From IMG/VR virus record IMGVR_UViG_3300021962_000051, positions 35,169-99,168 of that record: DNA of 64,000 bases; one strand, given 5' to 3'. The translations under genes were made by a program, and so were the position numbers. Origin of the DNA: a virus. The notes under the pieces are model-generated. The model did not search any database, was not told where the DNA came from, and was given only the letters and a program-made list of their open reading frames with translations. Within the stretch, counting starts at the first letter, position 1, and each line of letters begins with the position of its first letter. This document shows positions 40,470-49,175 of the stretch, one piece after another.

Positions 40470-41708
40470 GTGGCATTCGGATTTAAAGATTATTTAAAAG
40501 AACAGAAAAATACTCACATGGAGCATCTAGAGGATCTAGTGTTCAATGAGGGTATGGTTGGTACAAACAAAGCCATTAAATTCCTAGAGGATCTCTTGGG
40601 AATGCTTTCTGGTAATGCGACGACTAAAGTATCTGCCACTGTAAAGTGGGATGGTGCTCCTGCTATCTTTGCTGGTATTGATCCACGAGATGGCAAATTC
40701 TTCGTAGCGAAGAAAGGTGTCTTCAATAAAGATCCTAAAGTTTACAAGACTGCTGCAGATATTAATGCTGACGTCTCTGGCGATCTTGCTGCAAAATTAA
40801 AAGTAGCATTAGTTGAATTAAAGAAACTTGGTATTACCAAAGGTGTATTCCAAGGCGATCTAATGTTTACAAAATCAGATTTAAAAACAGAAAAAATTAA
40901 TGGTGAGTCTTATTTGACTTTCCACCCTAACACTATTGTATACGCTGTTCCTCTTAAGAGTAATCTAGCGACACAAATTAAAAAAGCAAATATGGGTATC
41001 GTTTGGCATACCTCCTACGAAGGATCTTCATTTGAAACAATGAAAGCATCTTTCGGTAAAACTATTATGAATAAGTTAAAATCGTCTCCAAGTGTTTGGA
41101 TGGACGATGCTAACTATAAAGATTATAGTGGTACAGCTACCTTTACCAAAGCTGAAACCACAGCAGTAACAAACGAAATTAAGAAAGCAAAGGCTCTTTC
41201 TTCTAGTTTGAATACTAAAATGGTAGATGACATTCATAAAGATGAAGCACTACTGACACATATTAAGACTTATAATAATACCAAAGTAAGAGAGGGTGAA
41301 GAAATTACAAACATTGCAGCACACGTTGCTGGGTTGTTTCATTATATTCACGATAAATATCAAAAAGAAATTGACTCCAAAAAGACTGACAAATCGAAGT
41401 CTTCTTGGGAAGAAAAACGTAAGAATGTATTAAAGTATTTCTCGGCACACGATCAAAATGAGATCGTTAAAATCTTCGAACTAACTAATCTTTTGACTTC
41501 CATCAAAAGTGCAGTTATTACCAAGATGAATCAAGCTGGTCATATCAATACATTCTTGAAAACTACAGACGGATTTAAGGTTACTGGAGTTGAGGGATTT
41601 GTAGCTATTGACCACCTCTCTGGTAATGCTGTAAAGATTGTAGATAGGCTCGAATTTAGCAAATCTAACTTCTCTCCTGACATAATTAAAGGGTGGCAGA
41701 AGAATTAA
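40470..41708 (+). CDS. Ligase-like nucleotidyltransferase protein, GTG start
   Basis: A 412-residue protein with VKWDGAPAIFAGI, matching the K-x-D-G motif I of DNA/RNA ligases and capping enzymes (the Lys takes AMP). FVAKKGVF and VFQGDLMFT resemble motifs IIIa/III. Motif V is not obvious, so activity is unsure. It may be the phage DUF family with the KWDGAP motif known from marine phages. GTG 40470 has GGGGA upstream and begins MAFGFKDYLKEQ; ATG-starting alternatives lie inside the conserved part. Confidence 0.6.
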   Translation: MAFGFKDYLKEQKNTHMEHLEDLVFNEGMVGTNKAIKFLEDLLGMLSGNATTKVSATVKWDGAPAIFAGIDPRDGKFFVAKKGVFNKDPKVYKTAADINADVSGDLAAKLKVALVELKKLGITKGVFQGDLMFTKSDLKTEKINGESYLTFHPNTIVYAVPLKSNLATQIKKANMGIVWHTSYEGSSFETMKASFGKTIMNKLKSSPSVWMDDANYKDYSGTATFTKAETTAVTNEIKKAKALSSSLNTKMVDDIHKDEALLTHIKTYNNTKVREGEEITNIAAHVAGLFHYIHDKYQKEIDSKKTDKSKSSWEEKRKNVLKYFSAHDQNEIVKIFELTNLLTSIKSAVITKMNQAGHINTFLKTTDGFKVTGVEGFVAIDHLSGNAVKIVDRLEFSKSNFSPDIIKGWQKN

Positions 41709-41713
41709 GATTA

Positions 41714-41720
41714 CTAAATA
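41714..41720 (+). promoter_or_regulatory. Candidate late promoter CTAAATA before gene 41755
   Basis: CTAAATA lies in the 46-bp gap, 35 bp before the large nucleotidyltransferase-like gene. Confidence 0.5.
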
Positions 41721-41754
41721 AGAGTGTATTAAACTAAATCGATGGACAAAAGAA

Positions 41755-44445
41755 ATGAAGAACTTTAAAAACTTATTACAAGAACTACCTGCAAAAAAGA
41801 TAGTTATCGCCTTTGGACGATTTAATCCTCCAACTACAGGGCATGAACTACTCGTCAACAAGACGACTCAATTTGCATCACGCAACAACATCCCCCATCG
41901 TATCTACGTTACGCACACTGAGGACAAGAAGAAAAACCCTCTTCCTCAAAAGCGTAAGATATACTTCATGCAACGAATGTTCGGTAAAGGTGCTAATCTA
42001 GTTGGCACTGGAAACGATGTTCGTACTATCATCGAAGTTGCAAAACATTTAGAAAAAGAAAAATTCACAGATTTAGTCCTCGTCGCTGGTAGCGATCGAG
42101 TCCCTCAGTATCGTAAACTACTTGAACAATACAATGGTAAAGAATACAAATTTAACTCAATCGAAGTTGTGTCTTCTGGTAAAAGGGATCCAGACTCGGA
42201 ACAAGCAGACGGAATGTCAGCAACAAAAATGCGTGAAGCAGCAAAAGCTGGCAAGTTTGTTGATTTCAAGAGAGGCATCCCAGCGAAAATGACAGTCGCT
42301 GATGCTAAGCGTATGTTCAATGAAGTAAGATTGGGTATGGGTTTAGATCCTATCAAAGAAGAAATTAATTTCGAAACTTCAGATATTAGAGAGAAATACA
42401 TCAACGAAGAAATCTTCGCTATTGGTTCTGTTGTAGAAGACAGCAATGGCGTATATGAAGTAGTTGATCGTGGTGCTAATTATGTCACTGTCGTTAATGA
42501 GAGTGGTGCAATGAGTAAGAAATGGTTACACCAAGTTGTAGAAGTTGCTACTGCAAAAGAAGCACAACCTATTCTACAAGAAGACTCTACTGAAGTTGAG
42601 TATAAAGGATACAAAACGAATAACTTCCATATGTGTCCTATTGCGAAAACCGAATTTTTAAATCTTTTTAAAAAAGAAAAAGATCCTGTTGCAGTACTGA
42701 ATGCTCTTAAACTAACTGAAGAGTATTTAAGTATAGAGTCTGCAGCAGAAGAACGTGGGTATGCTACACAATCTGATATCGACAGATTCCAAGTGATTCA
42801 ATTAAAAGCATCAGAATCTCTTAAGAAAATCGATGAGTTAGACAATCACGATTACATGAAGATCCATAGCGATGCTATGTCGAATCTTCTAGAACAAAAT
42901 AAAGGCAAGGACGAAATGATAGAAGAACAAATGAAATTTAGTTCGGCTGATCGGATCAAGGTTGCACGAATCATCGGTGGTGCTCTTGGTGTCAGCGAAC
43001 CAGAAAAACAGGGTAATCCTACACAGCTAGTTAATATGGGATTACGTAAAATTAGAACAAAAAGAATTACTCCAGAATTTGCTGCGATTGTAGACAAGAT
43101 GTTAAACACTGCACGTATTGCTGGAATCGATTATGACGACAGTTTAATGCCAGCTACAATGAAACAAATGAAAGCACGACAAGATAAAGATATGAAAGAG
43201 GGAGTAGTTTCTGATCGTACTAAAGATCAAATTGCTCGAGAAAAAGAACAAGACAAATTGAAGCATAAAAATATGATGGATCGTGCTAAGGAGCAAGATA
43301 AGAAAATGAAAAAAGAAGAAAAACGATACACAGTTATCGCAATGACTGAAGACAAACAACGAGTGGTGAAAAATATCCTTGCCTCATCACAAGAAGAAGC
43401 TAAGTCTATTGTTGAAGCTGAAGGTATCTACAAATCAGTTATCGTAAGTCAACAAGGTAAGATTGAAGAAGTTAAGAAACCATCTGTTGAGAAAACAGAC
43501 ACTTCATCTACCTTTAACATTGCTAAGTCTATTATGTCTTATGATGACTTTAAGAAAATGTTAAAGATCCAAGGTGGAATTAAAAAAGACGAATCAACTT
43601 TTGAAGGTAAAAATGAGTTTGGTGTAATCGTTAAGAAACGAGGACATCATCCTGACGGAACAGAGATCGAAGACGATCCACATCCAGATCATAACCCTGC
43701 AAATATTCACGAGCCAAACCCACGTAAACGTCGTGCTGATCAGTACGATATGATGGACTCAGTAGAGTTAGATGGTGAAGTGCTTGAAGAAGGACGTATG
43801 AAAGAAATTTCAATAGATATGAAAGATCTATCTGCTGCAGAGTTCTTACAAAAGTATAAAAAAACAAAAGCTGAACTGCAAAAAGCATTAAGTGGTGGAA
43901 TTAAACAAGAGGCACGTCCAACTGATGGAGATCCAGAAAAGGATTACCTATCAGATAGAGAAATGGAAGATATCATTTCTAGATACGACGATGATCTTGA
44001 TCCACTAGATGACGAAGATTTACTTGATCTTTACGATGACGATGAATTAGAAATCGTTGACGAAGAAGATGAAGTAGTATCAGAGTCAGTATTGTTTGAG
44101 GGCGAAGAAGTACAAATGAATGAAGTGCTTTCTCGTACTGAACGTATTAAGGCACGTGTTCGTTTAATGAAGACTCGTGCAAAACGTCAACGTAATTTAA
44201 AGATTGCTCTTAAGAAACACTCTTCAACTCAAGTTATTAACAGACGTGCAAGACGACTAGCAATCAAAGCTATCAAACAACGTCTATTCAAGAAACCTGC
44301 TAATAAAATGTCAGTGGGTGAAAAAGAAAGAGCAGAAGCAAGAATTAAAAAATTGTCACACATTGTTAATCGTGTTGCAATGAAACTTGCTCCTAAAGTT
44401 AGAAGGATGGAAAAGAAACGTCTTTCAAGCCGAAGGACTAAATAA
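41755..44445 (+). CDS. Large protein with HxGH nucleotidyltransferase domain, likely virion-associated
   Basis: An 896-residue protein. Residues 1-190 form a cytidylyltransferase/NadM-like domain with FGRFNPPTTGHELLV (the TxGH form of HxGH) and DGMSATKMREA (ISxTxxR-like). Long charged helical and acidic regions follow, with a short domain KRYTVIAMTEDKQRVV repeated-like in phage proteins, and a very basic C-terminus rich in Arg and Lys. Several MNE/LxE-like sites could be cut by gp21, suggesting it is packaged. An NAD-related or structural role is inference. Confidence 0.65.
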   Translation: MKNFKNLLQELPAKKIVIAFGRFNPPTTGHELLVNKTTQFASRNNIPHRIYVTHTEDKKKNPLPQKRKIYFMQRMFGKGANLVGTGNDVRTIIEVAKHLEKEKFTDLVLVAGSDRVPQYRKLLEQYNGKEYKFNSIEVVSSGKRDPDSEQADGMSATKMREAAKAGKFVDFKRGIPAKMTVADAKRMFNEVRLGMGLDPIKEEINFETSDIREKYINEEIFAIGSVVEDSNGVYEVVDRGANYVTVVNESGAMSKKWLHQVVEVATAKEAQPILQEDSTEVEYKGYKTNNFHMCPIAKTEFLNLFKKEKDPVAVLNALKLTEEYLSIESAAEERGYATQSDIDRFQVIQLKASESLKKIDELDNHDYMKIHSDAMSNLLEQNKGKDEMIEEQMKFSSADRIKVARIIGGALGVSEPEKQGNPTQLVNMGLRKIRTKRITPEFAAIVDKMLNTARIAGIDYDDSLMPATMKQMKARQDKDMKEGVVSDRTKDQIAREKEQDKLKHKNMMDRAKEQDKKMKKEEKRYTVIAMTEDKQRVVKNILASSQEEAKSIVEAEGIYKSVIVSQQGKIEEVKKPSVEKTDTSSTFNIAKSIMSYDDFKKMLKIQGGIKKDESTFEGKNEFGVIVKKRGHHPDGTEIEDDPHPDHNPANIHEPNPRKRRADQYDMMDSVELDGEVLEEGRMKEISIDMKDLSAAEFLQKYKKTKAELQKALSGGIKQEARPTDGDPEKDYLSDREMEDIISRYDDDLDPLDDEDLLDLYDDDELEIVDEEDEVVSESVLFEGEEVQMNEVLSRTERIKARVRLMKTRAKRQRNLKIALKKHSSTQVINRRARRLAIKAIKQRLFKKPANKMSVGEKERAEARIKKLSHIVNRVAMKLAPKVRRMEKKRLSSRRTK
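44438..44445 (+). promoter_or_regulatory. Candidate late promoter CTAAATAA before gene 44450
   Basis: CTAAATAA overlaps the stop codon of the large gene and lies 4 bp before the next ATG; if used, the start site would be too close, so it may serve a more distal gene or be a stop-codon artefact. Confidence 0.3.
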
Positions 44446-44449
44446 TAAC

Positions 44450-44875
44450 ATGGCTGTTAAATCGTTTAAAGACTTTTTAGATGAAGTTGCTAATCAATTT
44501 CCGCACTCACAGCAGTTCGAACATTTAGATTGTGGAACTGGTAAGTGTTGTGGGGATTGCCAAGAAGAGACAGATTCTATTCTCTGGGAAGAAGTCCTAG
44601 AAGAATCTGAGTATCAAGGTAAGAAAGTAACTTTAAATAAACCATTTCGTGCTAGTGGTGGCAAGAAGAAATTCTATGTCTACGTTAGAAACGATAAAGG
44701 GAATATTATTAAGTTAGGGTTTGGTGATCCAAATATGGAAATCAAACGAGACGATCCAGCAAGACGTAAAGCATATCGATCAAGACATGGTTGTGATAAT
44801 CCTGGACCAAAATGGAAAGCCAACTATTGGTCTTGTAAGATGTGGAGCGCAAAACCAGTAAGTAAAATAACCTAA
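44450..44875 (+). CDS. Conserved phage protein with Cys-rich N-terminus
   Basis: A 141-residue protein: FDxL-like VKSFKDFLDEVANQF, a Cys cluster CGTGKCCGDCQ, and a C-terminal domain KLGFGDPNMEIKRDDPARRK, YRSRHGCDNPGPKWKANYW, SCKMW. This C-terminal domain is frequent in T4-like phages (DUF5872-like by recollection), probably in virion or head proteins. ATG 44450 is chosen; the longer frame lies inside the previous gene. Confidence 0.7.
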   Translation: MAVKSFKDFLDEVANQFPHSQQFEHLDCGTGKCCGDCQEETDSILWEEVLEESEYQGKKVTLNKPFRASGGKKKFYVYVRNDKGNIIKLGFGDPNMEIKRDDPARRKAYRSRHGCDNPGPKWKANYWSCKMWSAKPVSKIT

Positions 44876-44889
44876 GGAGTGATTATAAA

Positions 44890-45153
44890 ATGACACGTGA
44901 AGAAATATCTTTAGCAATTGTGGAAGCAATTAAGAAGATTACTATGAAAAGCGATATCGAGATTCATGGTGATACGGATCTAAGGAATGATGTTGGTATT
45001 GACAGTTTAGATACTGTTGAGTTGCTAATGGACTTAGAAGATAATTACGGAGTGATTATTTCTAATGAAGAGGCAGAAACATTTAAAACTTTAGATGATG
45101 TGGTTACAATGGTTGAAGAAAAGTTAAACGACCCAAGTAAGAACAAGGAATAA
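44890..45153 (+). CDS. acpP: Acyl carrier protein-like
   Basis: An 87-residue acidic protein with the ACP pattern: a first helix EEISLAIVEAIKKI, then DTDLRNDVGIDSLDTVELLM, with the DSLD serine that would carry phosphopantetheine, and a DDVVTMVEEKL end. ACPs carry acyl chains for fatty acid or other syntheses. Together with the hotdog protein at 52515 it suggests an acyl-related function, but no synthase is seen. Ribosome site AAGGAG is present. Confidence 0.88.
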   Translation: MTREEISLAIVEAIKKITMKSDIEIHGDTDLRNDVGIDSLDTVELLMDLEDNYGVIISNEEAETFKTLDDVVTMVEEKLNDPSKNKE

Positions 45154-45160
45154 AAATTAA

Positions 45161-45649
45161 ATGGCTGGATTACATATACTTAAAAACTCGCATCAAGAGG
45201 CAATAGTCAAAGTTTATACGACGAGTCCTTCAGGAGAAACTATTGATATTTCTCTACAGAACACTCTAACTTTGCCTACTGAAGTATATGTTACAGGAAC
45301 AGCACTCACTGATGAAAGTGTAGATGGTGGTTATTCTACCTATACTGGTTCACATGTTATTATAACTGGTATTTGGTGGGGTGCTAAGGATGGTAAACAA
45401 GTAGACATTCTGCGTAAGATTGATGCTGTACCTACTTATCACAATCACTATTATCTAATTGGTGCGAACTTTTACGACTTTAAAGCATCAGGATTTGCTG
45501 ATCGTGTTTACGCAAATAAAGATATTACAGTTAGTTTTGTTGGTGGAGAAGGACATTGTATTCTTCGCCTAAGTAAAATGGGTTGGAATCAAAAGATAGA
45601 ATTACCACAATTTTCGGTTTATGATAATCCGAACGTTGTTGGTTCATAA
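45161..45649 (+). CDS. Uncharacterised virion-type protein, paralogue of the gene at 4327
   Basis: A 162-residue beta-rich protein. It shares ILKNSHQEAIVKVYT, an ETIDIS segment, a central GIWWG and SFVGGEGHCILRLSKMGWN with the protein at 4327. Unknown function; both may be head or tail surface proteins. Confidence 0.62.
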   Translation: MAGLHILKNSHQEAIVKVYTTSPSGETIDISLQNTLTLPTEVYVTGTALTDESVDGGYSTYTGSHVIITGIWWGAKDGKQVDILRKIDAVPTYHNHYYLIGANFYDFKASGFADRVYANKDITVSFVGGEGHCILRLSKMGWNQKIELPQFSVYDNPNVVGS

Positions 45650-45661
45650 TAGAGGTTACGA

Positions 45662-46099
45662 ATGGATGAATTGAAAACAGCTTTAAAGATTGCAATCGCA
45701 AATAGTTTTGCAATGTATTATAAAGCACAGGCTATGCATTGGAATGTTGAGGGAATGTTCTTTGGACAGTTCCACGAATTCTTTGGTAATGTATACGAAG
45801 ATATTTACGAGTCTATCGATAAGTCGGCAGAACAATTACGTGCACTAGGAGAGTATGCTCCTGCAAGTATTGACGATCTATATCGATATAAAACAGTAAA
45901 TGAAAGTCAGCTAAATAGAGATGTAACGTCACAGTTAGAAGATCTATTAGTGACTAACACGATGCTTTTGGAGTCTTGGATGAAAGTACTTCATGAAGCA
46001 GAAAGCGAAATGCAACATGGTTTAGAAAACTATGCTGCTGAACGAATCGATGCTCATAAAAAACATGAGTGGATGATCAAATCATATTTAAGGAAATAA
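45662..46099 (+). CDS. dps: Dps-like ferritin family protein
   Basis: A 145-residue four-helix protein. It has QAMHWNVEGMFFGQFHEFF, then VYEDIYESIDKSAEQLRALG. His26, His38, Asp53 and Glu57 keep the exact spacing (12, 15, 4) of the Dps inter-subunit ferroxidase site His31, His43, Asp58, Glu62. Dps stores iron and protects DNA from peroxide. In a phage it may guard the genome or sequester iron; being in the virion-gene region it might be packaged. AGAGGTTACGA lies upstream of the ATG. Confidence 0.88.
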   Translation: MDELKTALKIAIANSFAMYYKAQAMHWNVEGMFFGQFHEFFGNVYEDIYESIDKSAEQLRALGEYAPASIDDLYRYKTVNESQLNRDVTSQLEDLLVTNTMLLESWMKVLHEAESEMQHGLENYAAERIDAHKKHEWMIKSYLRK

Positions 46100-46100
46100 A

Positions 46101-46295
46101 ATGGAAAATAATGAAGTAAAAAATACAGAAGTAAAAGTAGAGGAAACTCCTGCTACTGCTCCTGCTGAACAAGTTGCTAGTGAAACTAAAGTAGAAACAC
46201 CTGCTGCTGCACCTGCAGTAGAAGCACCTAAGAACCCACTAATTGATGCAACAGTAAAAGAACTAAGTGACAAAATGGGATTCCGAGGTAATTAA
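46101..46295 (+). CDS. Small Ala/Pro/Glu-rich protein
   Basis: A 64-residue low-complexity protein (EETPATAPAEQVASETKVET) with a helical end LIDATVKELSDKMGF. Unknown function. It directly follows the Dps-like gene and has AAGGAAATAAA upstream. Confidence 0.55.
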   Translation: MENNEVKNTEVKVEETPATAPAEQVASETKVETPAAAPAVEAPKNPLIDATVKELSDKMGFRGN

Positions 46296-46311
46296 TTAAA
46301 TCGAGGAAGAA

Positions 46312-47319
46312 ATGAAAAGTTACGGACAATTTATAGATGGACTATCTGAAGGAAAACTTACCGAGTTATCCAGATCCACTCTATCATCATACTCGTCAAA
46401 GGCATCTGATGCATCAAAGCACAAAGGATTACCTACTAAAAAAGTAGATAATCGTTATGCTGGTGTAAAGAAAGCCAGTGACCAATTAGCAAAGAAAAAA
46501 TTAGGTGAAGAACAATGCACCTGCGATTGTGGTAAAAATCCATGCATTGAATGTGGCAAATCTCATCATAAAATGAACGAAGCAAAAGATCCTAACGAAT
46601 ACGATCGTGAAGGAGATATGGCTAAAACTCAATTAATGACTATCTGTCGTAATGCAGAAGATTTAATTGAAATGATGGATGACGATGCTAACCTACCAGA
46701 ATGGGTACAGGCTAAGATCGTTAAAGCAGAAGATTACATCACTACTGTTCGTGACTATTTGCAATCAGAAAAAGAACGTATGAATGAGGCTGTAAAAGTA
46801 CCATCTAAGTTCTCTGATATGCAGATTAAACAAGCATATGGTATTCTAAATGACAAACGATGGAAAGGTGGCAATATGACATCTATCGTTAGTCGTATTG
46901 AAGCTATCGCTAAAGGTTTATCTAAACATCCTAACGTTTATCAAGCAATTAAACGTACCAACGAAGAATTATCACCAAAGCAAAAGAAAATCGATAAGAA
47001 CAAAAATGGTAAAATCGATGGTTCTGATCTACAAGCAATACGTAAAGAGGCAGTTGAAAAAGCGACTGGCGATTTAAAAGATGCTTGCTGGAAAGGTTTC
47101 ACTGCTGTAGGAACTAAAATGAAAAATGGTAAAAAAGTACCTAATTGTGTCCCTGTAAAAGAAGAAGAACTATCTGATGCTGAGGCAAAGAAAAAAGAAG
47201 AAATTGTGAAAGGCATGAAGAAGTCTTTCAAAGATTTTGTGAAGAAATACGGTAGCGAGAAAAAGGCAAAAGAAGTTATGTATGCCACTGCTGCGAAATT
47301 GGCACAAAAAAAGAAATAA
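46312..47319 (+). CDS. Uncharacterised virion-type protein with EF-hand-like loop
   Basis: A 335-residue protein with YGQFIDGLSEGKLTELSRST at the start, a Cys-rich segment CTCDCGKNPCIECGK, a helical block with AEDYITTVRDYLQSEK, an EF-hand-like loop DKNKNGKIDGSD, and a basic C-terminus. It has several LSE, LTE and MNE sites like those cut by the gp21 prohead protease. Domains of this kind are common in marine phage structural genes. I cannot name a function. Confidence 0.6.
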   Translation: MKSYGQFIDGLSEGKLTELSRSTLSSYSSKASDASKHKGLPTKKVDNRYAGVKKASDQLAKKKLGEEQCTCDCGKNPCIECGKSHHKMNEAKDPNEYDREGDMAKTQLMTICRNAEDLIEMMDDDANLPEWVQAKIVKAEDYITTVRDYLQSEKERMNEAVKVPSKFSDMQIKQAYGILNDKRWKGGNMTSIVSRIEAIAKGLSKHPNVYQAIKRTNEELSPKQKKIDKNKNGKIDGSDLQAIRKEAVEKATGDLKDACWKGFTAVGTKMKNGKKVPNCVPVKEEELSDAEAKKKEEIVKGMKKSFKDFVKKYGSEKKAKEVMYATAAKLAQKKK

Positions 47320-47446
47320 GTTTGAATTCTATATCGAGTCATTCGACTCGCCCATAGCTAAATTAAATTGGTGGAATCGAAAGAAAGTAGCCAAACGTGA
47401 TATAACTAGCCATAGGGATGATCTTTATAATCAAAGAGTAATTTAA
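47282..47446 (+). CDS. Possible small protein overlapping the previous gene's end
   Basis: A 54-residue open frame in another frame, starting inside the previous gene. It has YIESFDSPIAKLNWWNRKKV then ITSHRDDLYNQRVI and stops 15 bp before the next start. The downstream 125 bp would otherwise be non-coding. There is no strong ribosome site, so this is only a candidate. Confidence 0.35.
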   Translation: MPLLRNWHKKRNKFEFYIESFDSPIAKLNWWNRKKVAKRDITSHRDDLYNQRVI

Positions 47447-47461
47447 TAAGGAGAAATCAAA

Positions 47462-48271
47462 ATGGCTCTATGGGGTAAAACAGACGCACCAGTATCTCGT
47501 CCTAATTGGATCGATGTTGGTCAAATCAAAAAAATCGTAGTCACCGATGGTGGCTCAGGATATACATCTGCAACTGTAGCAATTACTGCTCCTGCATCAG
47601 GAACACAAGCTACTGCAACTGCAGTAATTTCCAATGGAGCAATTGCTTCAATCACTATTACAAATCCAGGAGATGGATACGTAGCTGGTGATGCAGCAAC
47701 TGTTACTATTTCTGGTGACGGAGCAGACGCTACTGCTGAAGCACGTAAAGCACCTAACACTTACGCTGCAACAGACTTAGTATTTGTTGACGAAACTGAA
47801 GCAGGAATCGCATCAAACAAAGCACGTGGTATCACTGGTGCTGGTTGGTGGTTAGTAAAAACTTATACAGACTCAGACGGAAACACTCGTCATAAAAATG
47901 AATGCATCGTAACAATGGCTGTAACTGCTGTTGCTGCTGGTGATCAAGCTGACGATACTGTTGCTGCTGATGTATTAGAAACTATCACTATCACTGCACA
48001 ACCTACTGATGAAACAACTGTCGCAGGTGAAGCAACATTCACTGTTACAGCTACAGTCGATCAAAGTGGTACAATCGCTTACCAATGGCAACGTAAACTT
48101 GCTGCTGCAGGTTCTCGTTGGGCTAACGTTGCTGGCGAAACAGCAAACTCAATCGATCTTACTGGACAGACTGCTGCCAATGAGGGCGATGAGTATCGTG
48201 TAAAAATTACTACAAGCAAGGGTGCTAAAGAAGTTACTTCTGACGCAGCATCTGTTGTTTGGGGTGACTAA
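47462..48271 (+). CDS. Capsid decoration-like protein with Ig-like domain
   Basis: A 269-residue protein beginning MALWGKTDAPVSRPNWIDVG, a start typical of marine T4-like structural proteins. A repeat-like beta region with VVTDGGSGYTSATVAITAPA and ITNPGDGYVAGDAATVTISG follows, and then a C-terminal Ig-like domain (TITAQPTDETTVAGEATFTV, then YQWQRK). Ig-like domains decorate heads or tails and may stick to cell surfaces. The role is similar to T4 Hoc by analogy. AAGGAG precedes the ATG. Confidence 0.75.
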   Translation: MALWGKTDAPVSRPNWIDVGQIKKIVVTDGGSGYTSATVAITAPASGTQATATAVISNGAIASITITNPGDGYVAGDAATVTISGDGADATAEARKAPNTYAATDLVFVDETEAGIASNKARGITGAGWWLVKTYTDSDGNTRHKNECIVTMAVTAVAAGDQADDTVAADVLETITITAQPTDETTVAGEATFTVTATVDQSGTIAYQWQRKLAAAGSRWANVAGETANSIDLTGQTAANEGDEYRVKITTSKGAKEVTSDAASVVWGD

Positions 48272-48275
48272 ATAA
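48268..48275 (+). promoter_or_regulatory. Candidate late promoter CTAAATAA before gene 48351
   Basis: CTAAATAA overlaps the stop codon of the Ig-like gene and lies before the terminator-like hairpin and the fibre-like gene; usefulness is reduced by the hairpin in between. Confidence 0.4.
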
Positions 48276-48288
48276 TAGTATAAACCTA

Positions 48289-48327
48289 GAGTTGGGGTAG
48301 GGTTGTAACAAACCCTACCTACTCTTT
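48289..48327 (+). terminator. Hairpin GGTAGGGTT/AACCCTACC, possible terminator
   Basis: GGTAGGGTT (48296-48304) pairs with AACCCTACC (48311-48319) perfectly; outer GAGT/ACTC may extend the stem. Only a short T tract follows. Confidence 0.65.
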
Positions 48328-48350
48328 ATTATCGAATAGGAGATATAAAA

Positions 48351-48953
48351 ATGGCTGATCAAAAGATCTCGGAACTAAATGCTGCAACGTCTGCTGCTGG
48401 TGCCGATTTATTTACCATCGTACAGGGTGGTTCTAACAAGAAATTAACTGTACAAAATTTTTTGGCGAATCTAAACTCGCCTGTTATTATTAACGAAAAT
48501 GGTGCTGACCAAGACACTCGTGTTGAAGGATCTTCAGACGACAATCTATTGTTTGCTGATGCTTCAGCTGACAAAGTAGGTGTTGGTACTAATGCACCAC
48601 AAGAAAAATTAGACGTAGACGGAAATCTTGCAATTTCTGGTGGGTTCTTACGTTTAAGTCAAACTCCACAATCTGCTAGTGGTACTGCTACTGGCTCCCT
48701 TACAACTGCAATCACTTCGTTCACTCTTACGACAGGTGCTGACACTTTATCGTTAGCAAATGGCGTAGCTGGACAAATGAAGCATGTCGTTGTTATCGGT
48801 GGTACTGGCTCATGCACAGTTACACCTGCAACTCGTTTGGGCTATTCATCTGTAACGATGAATGGTGCTGGAGACACTTTAACGCTAATGTATATTGATG
48901 ATACATCTGGTTGGGCAATTTGCGCACAACACGGATGCACAGTTAACATCTAA
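48351..48953 (+). CDS. Tail-fibre-like structural protein
   Basis: A 200-residue protein with MADQKISELNAATSAAGADL and VQGGSNKKLTVQNFLANL, a common N-terminus of phage tail-fibre and adsorption proteins, and VGVGTNAPQEKLDVDGNL, typical of fibre beta-repeats. The C-terminal half is beta-rich. It may be a short fibre or head fibre. GGAGA lies upstream. Confidence 0.72.
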   Translation: MADQKISELNAATSAAGADLFTIVQGGSNKKLTVQNFLANLNSPVIINENGADQDTRVEGSSDDNLLFADASADKVGVGTNAPQEKLDVDGNLAISGGFLRLSQTPQSASGTATGSLTTAITSFTLTTGADTLSLANGVAGQMKHVVVIGGTGSCTVTPATRLGYSSVTMNGAGDTLTLMYIDDTSGWAICAQHGCTVNI

Positions 48954-48957
48954 ATAT
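48950..48957 (+). promoter_or_regulatory. Candidate late promoter CTAAATAT before gene 48978
   Basis: CTAAATAT overlaps the stop codon of the fibre-like gene, 20 bp before the next ATG. Confidence 0.4.
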
Positions 48958-48977
48958 AATTAACACTTGAGGATATT

Positions 48978-49175
48978 ATGGCTGATAAAATCAAAGCTAA
49001 AGTTGATGAGTATCGTGGTTTGTTAAATCAGAAGAATAGTTATATGATTACTCTTCGTAACACCATTGCTCAAACACAAAAAGAAATTGACATGTTAACT
49101 GGTGCTGTACAAGCACTCGAACAAGTTATGGAACCTACAGAAGAAAAAGATGAGTCTAAAGCTGGACGAAAATAA
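48978..49175 (+). CDS. Small coiled-coil protein
   Basis: A 65-residue helical protein with heptad-like LLNQKNSYMITLRNTIAQTQ and IDMLTGAVQALEQVM. GAGGA precedes the ATG. It overlaps the next gene by 26 bases. Unknown function. Confidence 0.65.
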   Translation: MADKIKAKVDEYRGLLNQKNSYMITLRNTIAQTQKEIDMLTGAVQALEQVMEPTEEKDESKAGRK

